A program made the translations under genes and the position numbers. This document shows, one piece after another, positions 9,244 to 17,639 of a stretch of 24,936 nucleotides of DNA. The number at the start of each line of letters is the position of its first letter. Position 1 is the stretch's first letter. This stretch comes from Balamuthia mandrillaris (lineage: Eukaryota > Discosea > Longamoebia > Balamuthiidae). Under the pieces are notes generated by a model. That model was not told the origin of the DNA, did no database searches, and saw only the letters and a program-made list of their open reading frames with translations. Location of the stretch: NCBI GenBank assembly GCA_031835245.1, contig JAVKOQ010000599.1:1-24936 (forward strand). The letters are read 5' to 3'.

Positions 9244-9611
9244 CCGTAAACCTGTGTTACCTTGCTCTTAGCCAGAGAGATAGGGAGAGAAGAGGATAAG
9301 AGATAGTATTAAAGGAGAAGAGAGAGGAAGAATGAAAGGAGAAGAGAGAGGTGGCTTGTCGACAAAAACACTGATCAGACTACCCCTCATATGAAGGCCG
9401 AAAAAAGGATGGGCCAAGACCCCTCGCGTGCTCTGCGCCAAAAAAAGGCAAAAGAAAACCAAGAAAAAAGGCCTCAAAACAACAAACAACAAAAAAGAGA
9501 AGACCTTCGGCTTCTCCTTCCTGCCTTTGGTGGTTGTTCCTTTTTGTCACCGCTTTTTTTTTGTCCTTTCTTTCTTGAAGTGCACAGAGGAGGAGGAGCA
9601 GCAGCGGGAGG
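9244..9611 (+). promoter_or_regulatory. Upstream region of the TM9SF gene
   Basis: No gene recognised. A purine-rich tract spans about 9275-9352 and includes a 17-bp direct repeat (AAAGGAGAAGAGAGAGG at 9311-9327 and 9335-9351, period 24). Poly-A and poly-T runs follow (about 9438-9565). The leader just before the TM9SF ATG is GAGGAGGAGCAGCAG. Confidence 0.35.
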
Positions 9612-12414
9612 ATGAAAGAAACAAAGCTCATTTGGACGGTGGTGGTCGCCGTAGTTCTCTTTTCGTTCATTGGGATCGCCTACTTCCCGTTCTCTCCTGC
9701 CAAATGGGCTCATGAGCACAGCGTGCGTTTTTGTTTTTGTTTTGTATTTTATTTGTTTATTTTATTTGTGTCTTCGGAGGAACAAAAACAACTCCTTACC
9801 TCCACTCCAATCTGAGCGAGCCCCAACCCCAACTGAGTTTTTATGTCTTTCATTTCTTGCCCACCGTTTCTTATTTTCTTCCTTCAACAGTATGACAAAC
9901 AAGAAAAGGTGACGCTGTACGTGAACAAGGTGGGTCCTTTCCGGAACCCCCAAGAGACCTATAGCTACTACAGCCTTCCCTTCTGTCCACCCGATAAGAT
10001 AGTCGAGTCTAAAACTGAGGGCCTTGGCGAGGCTCTCCTCGGCTATGAACTTATTGAAAGCAGAATTACCATTCGGTTTAGAGGTAACCTCCTCTCTATT
10101 TCTTTTGTTGTTGCCGTGTTTCTCTTCTTTTGTTATCTTGTTACTCTTTTCTTCTTTCTCTTTCTTGCTCTCTTTTTGTTGGCCTCCCCGTTAAGGAGAA
10201 CGACAATGTGGTGATGTTACAAGATGATATTTTTTGCCGATGTTCTCCGAGCAAAACTTGGAGCACCATGTGGCTATTCATGTATTAGCTTCTGAAACAA
10301 TTACCACGAATTTGTTTCTCTCTTTGTGTTCTTGCTTTCTTGCTTTTTCTGTTGCTAAAACTTCTTTTGTACAAACCAATGAATAGAGGATATGCCCAGA
10401 GCAAAGATATGTGCAAGAACGCTCAACAAACAACAAGCCAAGTCATTTAAGAACGCTATCTTCCAGCATTACTGGTACCAACTCTTTTTAGGTACCGTTC
10501 TTTTCTTATCAAATCTTCTCTCTCTCTCTCTCTCTCTCTCCTTCCCTCCTCCATATGCCGCTATGCTTGCCACACGTTACTATGATGAGAAAATGCTCCC
10601 TCTTCTGAAGCATTGCTACGGAAGAAGAACAGCAAACCGGAATCACTATTTTTTTCTGAATGTGGCCTCTCTCTCTCTCTGTCTTGTCGTTTCTTTCTCT
10701 TGGTGTTTTGTCGCTGACCTAACAATCCTTTGTTAATGAACATAAGATGATCTGCCCATTTGGGGAATGGTTGGAGAGTATTTGGATGATGATACCTCTC
10801 CTCAAGCCTTTATCTACACGCACAAGAGCTTTTCCATTTCCTGGAATGAAAACAGGGTGAGTCTACCTTTATCTTCTGAACAATTGCAAGTGGAATTATA
10901 CTCACTGTTTATATCTCACCAAAAGGTCATTGAGGTTAATCTTACTTCCGAACAACCTAAAGCTGTAGAGGAAGGAATGGAGCTGGAGTTCACCTACTCT
11001 GTAGAGTGGCATCACACCGACACTCCTTTTGAGGATCGCTTCAGGAAGTACCTCGACAGAAGCTTTTTCGAGCACAAGGTGTGTTATATCTCTCCTCTTT
11101 CTTTTGTACCAACCGCGCATTAACTTTGTCGTAATATTTGTTTTTTTCGGCAGATTCACTGGTTTTCCATCTTCAACTCTTTCATGATGGTTATATTCCT
11201 AGTGGGTTTGGTCTCCATCATTCTTATGCGGACGCTGCGGAAGGACTATGCCCGCTTCGGCATCAAAGATGACGAGGACGGTCAAGACGATGATATAAGC
11301 GACGAGTCGGGTTGGAAGCAGGTTCACGGCGATGTGTTCCGCGCCCCTTCACGTCTCATCCTGTTTTCCTCCCTGGTGGGCACCGGTCACCAATTGGTGA
11401 TCCTCGTCTTGTCCGTGCTGTTCCTGGCTACGGTTGGAACATATTATGCCCGTCGTGGCACCGTTGTCACCGCGGCCATCGTTTGCTATGCCTTCACTTC
11501 GTTTGTGGCTGGATACAGCAGCGGCGGATACTATGCACGCAATAATGGTAAGCACTGGATCAAGACCATGCTTTGCACTGCTTCTCTTTTCCCAGGCCTC
11601 TGCTTTCTCATTGCGTTGGGTTTGAACTTCATCGCCCTCTCTTATGAGTCTCTCAACTACATTCCTTTCGGCTCTATGGTCAGTTCTTCCTCTATCAAAG
11701 TCCGCATTTCAACACACCACATACAAACTAAACCTCCATCTTTTATGATAATAGGTGGCTGTGCTTTCTATCTGGATATTTATTGCCTTCCCATTGACGC
11801 TGGTTGGCACTGTCATTGGTAAGAATTGGAATGGGGACAACAACGCGCCATGCCGTGTTAACCAAGTCCCTCGGCAAATTCCTGAAAAGAAGTGGTACCT
11901 GCAACCATGGGTGCATGTTGCCCTCGGCGGTGTGCTTCCTTTCGGCAGCATCTTCATAGAGATGTACTTCATCTTCACTTCCTTCTACAAATACTACTAT
12001 GTCTACGGCTTTATGTGCCTGGTCTTCGTCATCCTGATCATAGTGACTGTGTGCGTGACTATTGTATCCACTTATTTCCTGCTCAACTCTGAAGACTATC
12101 GTTGGCAATGGACCAGCTTCCTTTCCGCAGCCTCCACTGCCGGATATGTCTACCTCTATGCCATCTACTACTTCCTCGTGAAGACCAAGATGTCTGGTTT
12201 CTTCCAAACTGCCTTCTACTTTGGCTACATGGCCATGTTCTGCCTCGGCCTTGCTATTCTTTGTGGTACCTATCATTTCTTCTCCTCCCCCTTTTTCCAC
12301 TTCACTCTCTCACACACTCTCTCTCTCTCAACCACATTCAAAAAAGGTGCTATCGGTTTTATCGGCACATCCATCTTCGTAAGAAAGATTTACGGCATGA
12401 TCAAAATAGATTAA
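9612..12414 (+). CDS. tm9sf3: TM9SF3-type nonaspanin (transmembrane 9 superfamily)
   Basis: Multi-pass Golgi/endosomal membrane protein implicated in membrane-protein sorting and, in amoebae, adhesion and phagocytosis. Eight exons: 9612-9722, 9891-10083, 10387-10491, 10747-10856, 10926-11078, 11154-11678, 11755-12265, 12347-12414; 591 residues, against 589 in human TM9SF3. All seven introns (69-303 nt) are GT-AG with matching phases. An N-terminal signal/anchor ([19 protein letters not shown]) precedes the lumenal domain with [19 protein letters not shown]. The membrane domain starts near residue 228 ([20 protein letters not shown]) and includes [14 protein letters not shown] and IPFGSM. The C-terminus KIYGMIKID carries the K-x-D COPI/Golgi-retention signal of the family. 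It converges on PMM with 139 bp between the stops. Confidence 0.95.
10515..10543 (+). repeat. (CT)n microsatellite in TM9SF intron 3
   Basis: About 14 CT units on the coding strand within the 255-nt intron between TM9SF exons 3 and 4. A second, shorter CT run follows at about 10667-10681 in the same intron. Confidence 0.9.
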
Positions 12415-12553
12415 GTGGTCATCTGCCCGCCATCCTTTTTTCCCTCTCCCCTTGAGTCCCCTTCCTGGTTTTTTGTTTTGTTTGTGAAAAAAATTGAACG
12501 TTTTCATCAATGAAACCTGCACATTTGCATCTTTATTTTTTTCAGGAAGGCCA

Positions 12554-15500
12554 TTAGTTAGCAGAGAAAAGCTCTTGTAAAAGTTTGATGGTGTCATCTG
12601 GACTGGTGACTGTGTGCCCAATTGTCCTCTCGTGCATAAATATTTCATAGTCGTTACCACCCTGTTGTTCGCCTCACTTTAGTACAAAACAGCGTCAGAG
12701 AGAGAAAGAGAGACATACCGGCATAGTCTTGTCGCCAAAGAAATGAATTTCGTCAAAGTCTTGCAAGTAACGCAGGCAATAGGTCTTGTTCCATCCTTCT
12801 GGGAACACATCAAAACTGATCTGACCACCAATGGAAAACTGAAGACCAAATCCGCTAAAGTGTTCTCTCAACTGATGGATTAAAAGTCACACAAGTGAGT
12901 AAACTCACAAAATGAAAGTTCTTGCGAGGATGTGGTGATGGGGTGGACTAGAGGGCTTCAGAAGCGCCCATCCACTTTCCCACCAGCACGCCCCCATTGG
13001 CTCCATCGGGCAACGCTGCGCAACAGAGGCTCCGGAGGAGTATGTTGCGCGCTCCATTTATGTCGCGATCCAGTCGTATCCCACAGTCCCTGTGTTTGCA
13101 CTCGAAGATCCGCTCTCGTCGATTGTGTTGTTTCTGTTCGTGGGTCACACGGAGGCACCAGGTGCAAGTCTTACTGGTCCAAGCCTCCGATCGAACGTAG
13201 ACCCTGGTGCCCCATTCCCTCGCCTTGTGCATCAGCCACTGGCGGAATCGGTAATGGCCCCAGGAGTAGAGCATCCTGGCCGTCTTTTTGCCGATCTTCC
13301 TCCGCCGTCTCCCCCGGATGGCAGTCATGCCCTTTACACCAAAGGTGGGGATGATGACATGATCGTAGCGGCGGCACAGGAAGAGGGCCGTCTTGCGGTG
13401 AAAATCGTCGACCATGTTGGTGATCCTCTTGCGCAGCTTCAGCAGAGCACGGAGTTTTCTCTTGCGGCGGCTCGGTGGGGAGCGGTCGATTTTGGACTGC
13501 AAGGCGTCCGCGTGTTTCCCGAGACGCCAGATGCGGCCAAAGTCGTTGCGCCCAAACTCCCTCACCGCCCCTTCGGTAGGACTGTATCCACACAGGAAGG
13601 TGCGAACCCCTGGATCCAAGGCCACGATGCTCCCTTGGTTTTCGGGAGCCCGTTCATGCTGTTGGATGGGGATCGGCACGCAAAGCCAAAAATGCTGCCG
13701 CTTATCCTTGTGCAGGGTACAGGTCCTCTTCAAGCGCCCTCTGTCGTCCAGCTCCAAGCCCTCGAAAGCGTCCGCCACGGGATCGAAGAGGGGGTCGACG
13801 TGCTTAACGTGAGGATTTCGCGTCCGCTTTTGCTTCGGTTTCCTTTTGTTGGCCTCTTGCCACAACTTGCTCTTGTGGAGCTCATCGGGGTAGACGAAGC
13901 CATTCCACCAGTGGATATAGTGTCCGAGGATCTTGATGGACTCGGTGCGGTGGTCCTTTTTGCGCTTGTATTTGACGGAGAAGCGTCGAATGTGGCCCTG
14001 ATCCTTGAGGGTCTCGCACGCCAGGTGGTTGCTGTGGAGCTGCTTCACCGCTTCGTGTTTGATGGAGTAGGGCACACCCTCGAGGTAATCAAGCGTAATA
14101 CTTGGCCTAACCACACAGACCCCCTGCATTTGGTTCAATTTCCACCCCACGTTCCCTCGTTTGAGTTCCCTGAGGGTGGTGTTCCAGACCTTCCTCGCAC
14201 CCCCGAACCAGCGATTGAGGATCCGAGCCTGTTCCCTGGTGGGTCTCAGGCGTATCTTTCTCGTCTTGAACAGCGTCTGATCTTCCTCCCCCTCGCCGCC
14301 GCCGCCGCTTGGACTTTCTGTCTCTTTGGGAGCCTTCTTTTTCCTTCCGCCGCGGCCTCTTTGGCGCGCTTGTGCTGTTTCCTTGGCCAGCTGTATATCG
14401 TCTTTGACCGTGGTGTCGACAGACAAAGACGGTAACGAGGGAGAGGAGGTCCTCGGCGAGGACGTTGCTTGGCTCGGGCTCGTCGTCCTCCTCGTCGTCC
14501 GGACGGTGCACCAGGAGACGGGTTCCGCACTTACGGAAGACGTGCTCGACGAGCTCGTAGGCGATCCGACAGAGGCGGTCTCTGTGGGCAACCACAACCT
14601 CCTCGACACGTCCAGCAAGGACCTGCTCCAGAAGGGCGACAAAGTCCTTGCGCTTCCAGTTGATGCCCGAGCCGATGTCGCTGTAGACCTTGTGCCTCGG
14701 GTAGGCTTCTCGCAGACTCTCAATCTGATGCTTGAGGTGCTCTCGTTGTCCGTGACTGGAGACTCGGCAGTAGACGGCCTTGATCTTTTTGGGGGACGAG
14801 GGTTCGGGGGCTGCGGCGGGGAGGCCAAGAAGCTGTCTAACGTGCTCTGCCGCGTAGCGGCGGTGCCCGCCTGGCGTGCGGAGGGCCGCCACCTTGCCCT
14901 CTTTGTGCCACTTGGCCAGGCCACTGAGGGAGACGCCATAGCGCTCGACCAGCTCCGTGGGGGCGATGTAGTGCAGATCTTCGGTGGGTTCTCTTAGTTG
15001 TGGGGCAGTGGTAGTAGTAGTGTCAGAGGGAGTTGTTTGTGACATGTATGGGTTGTGGGATACGACTGGAGAGAGCGAAGCGGTTGCTTAAATAGTTTTC
15101 ACACAGCCCCGACACCCAAGTATTTGGTGTCATGGGATGTGAAAACTTCGAAGGAACCCATGGGGAATGTGTTGCGTTTTGGGAATTAAAACAGAAAAAC
15201 GAAATTAGTTTAACTTACCTGCTTCACCATGTTTTCCCTGATGTTGTGCTCCTGTTTATATTTACGGTGAGCAACAGAAGAGAGAAGAGAAAAAGAGAAC
15301 AGTGAGAATGGAAGACCTTGTCATACTGCTCAAAGGCCTCCCGTTCCTCTTGCGAGCAGTTACGACCAATGGGAGAAACATTGAACATTCCCTTACGGAA
15401 TTCAATGAAGGTGCCCCTGCATTACCAGAGAGAAAGCAAGTTCAATTGATGAACGCTAGCAATAAACCAGAAGCTTGATCAAACAAACCTCATGACAGGA

Positions 15501-16030
15501 ATATCTTGATCAGCGATCAAGCGAAGGGTGTATTTTACGAACTCCTTCACCTTCTCCTCACCCAGGTAACTCTTCAGGCTCTATTACACAAGCAAGTTAG
15601 CCAACAAAGCCAGTAGCAAACAACAAATAAGAATAATCAAAGCAAACCTCCTCGCCCAAGCGTTCACCATCCTGGAAGGCATCAAGTCCGTTCTCCGAGA
15701 AGACATAGTCAAAAAGCTTCAACACTGCAGTCAGCAAGAAAGATATGTCAGAATCGAATAGGATAAACATTTTTGTTGCTGTGCATGCATTGTACCATCA
15801 GGGCCTATCTGTTCTTCTTGCTTCTTCAAGTCAGAACCACCAACAATGGCAATAGGCACACGCTTTCTTAGCTGGGCCAGCGCTGCCAACATCTGCGGAC
15901 TGATTTGCTGAAAAAACGCTTTCATTTAGGAGAGGGAGAGAGAGCAAGAAAACTCTAAAATTCTACTTACCCCCCTGGGCTTAGTGAGCGTTCCATCCAC
16001 ATCAAAAAGGGCCAACACTTTCTTCGACAT
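12554..16030 (-). CDS. pmm: Phosphomannomutase, with a transposon in its sixth intron
   Basis: Converts mannose-6-phosphate to mannose-1-phosphate for GDP-mannose and N-glycosylation; a cytosolic HAD-superfamily enzyme. Eight exons: 16030-15971, 15907-15796, 15724-15648, 15580-15489, 15416-15317, 15251-15219, 12871-12719, 12661-12554; 244 residues against 246 in human PMM2. All introns are GT-AG and phases agree. Hallmarks are the nucleophile motif FDVDGTLT (D10, D12), [53 protein letters not shown] and the late [16 protein letters not shown]. Intron 6 (15218-12872) is 2347 nt where the others are 57-72, because an IS607-type element lies in it. Donor GTAAGT and acceptor CCATCAG remain, so normal mRNA is expected. 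The promoter carries a repeated TGACGTG motif. Confidence 0.95.
12895..12908. repeat. Perfect palindrome near the tnpB-side end of the transposon
   Basis: GTGAGT-AA-ACTCAC, two 6-bp arms around AA. It lies about 40 bases beyond the tnpB stop and 21 bases before PMM exon 7. It may mark the right end of the element or part of its guide-RNA 3' region. It could equally belong to the original intron. Confidence 0.4.
12948..14939 (-). CDS. tnpB: TnpB/Fanzor-type RNA-guided nuclease
   Basis: RuvC-like nuclease that uses a guide RNA made from the element's right end. The frame encodes 663 residues from ATG 14939. Residues 1 to about 220 are low complexity and overlap tnpA in another frame; the conserved protein begins near 222 ([20 protein letters not shown]). 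RuvC-I is [10 protein letters not shown] (D442). The usual RuvC-II Glu is replaced in [13 protein letters not shown] (P531), while Glu 585 appears in SEAWTSKTC, the rearranged centre known from Fanzors and some TnpBs. The zinc ribbon is C592/C595 and C614/C619. RuvC-III is [11 protein letters not shown] (D624/D626). No internal stop is seen across the conserved part. There is no ATG in this frame between residues 1 and 271, so how translation starts is unclear. The gene is probably intact or recently so. Confidence 0.9.
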   Translation of the reverse strand: MASPSVAWPSGTKRARWRPSARQAGTAATRQSTLDSFLASPPQPPNPRPPKRSRPSTAESPVTDNESTSSIRLRVCEKPTRGTRSTATSARASTGSARTLSPFWSRSLLDVSRRLWLPTETASVGSPTSSSSTSSVSAEPVSWCTVRTTRRTTSPSQATSSPRTSSPSLPSLSVDTTVKDDIQLAKETAQARQRGRGGRKKKAPKETESPSGGGGEGEEDQTLFKTRKIRLRPTREQARILNRWFGGARKVWNTTLRELKRGNVGWKLNQMQGVCVVRPSITLDYLEGVPYSIKHEAVKQLHSNHLACETLKDQGHIRRFSVKYKRKKDHRTESIKILGHYIHWWNGFVYPDELHKSKLWQEANKRKPKQKRTRNPHVKHVDPLFDPVADAFEGLELDDRGRLKRTCTLHKDKRQHFWLCVPIPIQQHERAPENQGSIVALDPGVRTFLCGYSPTEGAVREFGRNDFGRIWRLGKHADALQSKIDRSPPSRRKRKLRALLKLRKRITNMVDDFHRKTALFLCRRYDHVIIPTFGVKGMTAIRGRRRRKIGKKTARMLYSWGHYRFRQWLMHKAREWGTRVYVRSEAWTSKTCTWCLRVTHEQKQHNRRERIFECKHRDCGIRLDRDINGARNILLRSLCCAALPDGANGGVLVGKWMGASEAL
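14107..15045 (-). CDS. tnpA: IS607-type serine recombinase TnpA
   Basis: Small serine-recombinase transposase that moves the element. ATG 15045 opens a 312-residue frame. A MerR-like helix-turn-helix is at about 27-65 ([20 protein letters not shown], then GGHRRY). The catalytic domain has the nucleophile motif [11 protein letters not shown] (Ser 96), [13 protein letters not shown] and the HRDRLCR arginine motif near 154-160. The family end [14 protein letters not shown] is reached at about residue 217, the normal length. The frame then runs on for 95 basic residues over the start of tnpB, which is unusual. All key residues are present. In IS607 elements tnpA is ordinarily followed by or overlaps tnpB, as here. 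Confidence 0.93.
   Translation of the reverse strand: MSQTTPSDTTTTTAPQLREPTEDLHYIAPTELVERYGVSLSGLAKWHKEGKVAALRTPGGHRRYAAEHVRQLLGLPAAAPEPSSPKKIKAVYCRVSSHGQREHLKHQIESLREAYPRHKVYSDIGSGINWKRKDFVALLEQVLAGRVEEVVVAHRDRLCRIAYELVEHVFRKCGTRLLVHRPDDEEDDEPEPSNVLAEDLLSLVTVFVCRHHGQRRYTAGQGNSTSAPKRPRRKEKEGSQRDRKSKRRRRRGGGRSDAVQDEKDTPETHQGTGSDPQSLVRGCEEGLEHHPQGTQTRERGVEIEPNAGGLCG
15094..15147. repeat. Long imperfect hairpin at the tnpA-side end of the transposon
   Basis: AGTTTTCACA (15094-15103) pairs with TGTGAAAACT (15138-15147). Inside, after a 6/7-base bulge, GACACC (15111-15116) pairs with GGTGTC (15126-15131). It lies 50-100 bases upstream of the tnpA ATG, so it could be a recombinase-binding site at the left end or a tnpA operator. 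It is not repeated at the other end. Confidence 0.65.
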
Positions 16031-16130
16031 GATTGATGCCACCGTTGTTTTTGTCCTTTTGATGGAAAATGGTACAATTTCGGTTCTGCTCTCTCCTGCT
16101 GCTCTTTCTTTTTTGTCTTTTTTTTCCCAT

Positions 16131-16217
16131 CCACGTCAGCACCTTCAGTTACACGTCAGCTATTCCTGGTCCACGTCAGCAAGCTCTCACCCACGTCAGC
16201 AATTTTTCCACGTCAGC
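16131..16217 (-). promoter_or_regulatory. Five-copy TGACGTG array upstream of PMM (UPR-element-like)
   Basis: CACGTCAGC occurs five times, with its preceding base at 16131, 16151, 16171, 16191 and 16208. The first four copies start exactly 20 bp apart, two helical turns; the last is 17 bp on. Four copies are CCACGTCAGC and one ACACGTCAGC. On the PMM strand each reads GCTGACGTG(G/T). TGACGTGG is the published core of the mammalian unfolded-protein-response element bound by XBP1/ATF6-class bZIP factors. The array is about 100-190 bp ahead of the PMM ATG. The rest of 16031-16327 holds a T-rich PMM leader and the 3' flank of the RING gene. Confidence 0.75.
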
Positions 16218-16327
16218 ATATTTCCATATTGGCAATAAGTTACCCAAAGGGCACGTCTTTTTAGGGATTTGCTTGCTTGCTGCAGACACAAAGAAAGGGA
16301 AAAGCGAGGGGAAGGCCTTTTTTTTGT

Positions 16328-17639
16328 TTATGTGGCGATGGGAGTTCTGCAGCTGGCGCAGGACTTGTTTTGGAGGAGCCACTGATCCACGCAGGAGGCA
16401 TGGAAGTGATGGCGGCAGGGCAAGAAGCGAATCTCCTCCCCGTGCTCATAGTCGCAAAGGCAAATGGCACACATCCTGCTCTGCTCCTCTATGTTACCAA
16501 AGTATTCCTCAAACTTTTGGCGCTCTTTGTTGTCATGGTTGTTGCTTTGATCGCCGTTGTGCTTGAAGAACTTAACTTTGTTGGAGTTACGTTCGATCTG
16601 ACCTTGAGAGGCGCCCTTCACCACCCCAAAGAACTGAGGCCGCATTTGGTAGAGTGCCACGATGAGGCCGCATGTACAGAAGCAACAGCACACAACGAGC
16701 CCCATGCTGGCTAGATGGAGTGCCATCAATACTACACAGGTTATCCATAGCACTGGCACCTTGTCTTTCTGTTAACGAAAAGAATGAAGAATGAGAACCA
16801 TACCAAAAGATGCGATTTAAAGGCAGAAAGCAGAGGTTTACGCAATCAGTATCGGCAAAGGTCCAAGAGCAACCCGCTATGAACCATATAAACCAAAACA
16901 TGTTCAATAACCGGTTGAACGAATAAGCTGTCACCAATGTACCTCTTTTACAAAATAAAGTTAAATTACGTGCTACGATTGCTTTGTATTCTTTTCTCTC
17001 TTTTCTCTCTCTCTGCCTATTCCACTCTCTCTTCATTAAAAATGTTGGAGACTAACCTGGGAACATTGGGGTGCCGGTGCAGAGAGTCGAGGTTGAGAGA
17101 GCCACCAAATTTACAATGAATGAGGAGAGTGAGCACCGCTTGTGCCACAACAATACAAATTTCAACGGAGGCCCAAGCCCGCAGCGGCTTCTCGCAGGTA
17201 TTGCTGCCATTTACCGACAGAGCTGTAACAAGAGCCACCACTACCGCCGTCAAGCTGCTCAACATAAAGCATAAGTAGCTCCTATTAACAGTCAGCATCT
17301 TCATATTTGTTTTACGGATAAATAACGTTGCTAGTAACAGTACCAGTAGCAACCTGAAAGTACTCTGCGAGTGCTTGGGCTAAGGTCCGGTATTCCCACT
17401 GCTTGCTGGTCCTCCTGTGGTGGCTGGTCCCCACGGGTGGTTGTGCTGCTATCAGCAGTCATGTGTGCTTCCTCTCCGCCTCCATCTTCGTCTGCTTCAG
17501 CCCACAGAGAAGGTGGGCTTAGGTGCTGCAACAGACGGGCAAGGTCGCCATCCTCACCATCTCTTCGAAAAGCTCCTTCAGGCCGTAGCCCTTCCTCCAG
17601 GTCCACAAAATTGTTGTTGTGGCGGTTGGCGGCTTCCAT
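16328..17639 (-). CDS. Multi-pass membrane RING-H2 ubiquitin ligase
   Basis: Probable membrane-anchored E3 ubiquitin ligase, 354 residues. Exons: 17639-17344, 17281-17057, 16944-16842, 16768-16328, with GT-AG introns of 62, 112 and 73 nt and matching phases. The N-terminal third is acidic and soluble. About five hydrophobic segments follow, among them [52 protein letters not shown] and [22 protein letters not shown]-terminal RING-H2 has zinc ligands C308, C311, C326, H328, H331, C334, C345 and C348, in the C-x2-C...C-x-H-x2-H-x2-C...C-x2-C order. The layout resembles plant RING-H2 E3s with N-terminal membrane spans. The second intron acceptor is the least certain splice, since its tract is weak and purine-rich upstream. 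It is divergent from the F-box gene at 18183. Confidence 0.85.

Larger units (their letters stand above)
12895..15147 (-). mobile_element. IS607-family transposon (TnpA + TnpB/Fanzor) inside PMM intron 6
   Basis: A two-gene prokaryote-type DNA transposon lies wholly within a host intron. It carries a serine-recombinase tnpA upstream and an RNA-guided-nuclease gene downstream, both on the minus strand like PMM. The order tnpA-tnpB with overlapping reading frames is that of IS607. The element looks GC-richer than the surrounding introns. Exact ends are unknown, because IS607 elements lack terminal inverted repeats and usually make no target duplication. The limits given run from the palindrome after tnpB to the hairpin before tnpA and are approximate; the true element may extend some tens of bases either way, within 12872-15218. 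IS607-like elements are known from amoebae, other eukaryotes and giant viruses, so arrival by horizontal transfer is likely (inference). Confidence 0.9.

Noticed and set aside
9996-10260. Open frame after GTTAAG at 10196 as TM9SF exon 3
   Set aside because: Phase does not match the upstream donor. The acceptor at 10386 does match and yields the family sequence A-K-I-C ... F-K-N-A-I.
12415-12553. A small gene between TM9SF and PMM
   Set aside because: Only 139 bp of T-rich 3' flank shared by two convergent genes.
13092-14435. 447-codon open frame on the plus strand opposite tnpB
   Set aside because: It is an antisense shadow of the GC-rich nuclease gene and has no recognisable domain.
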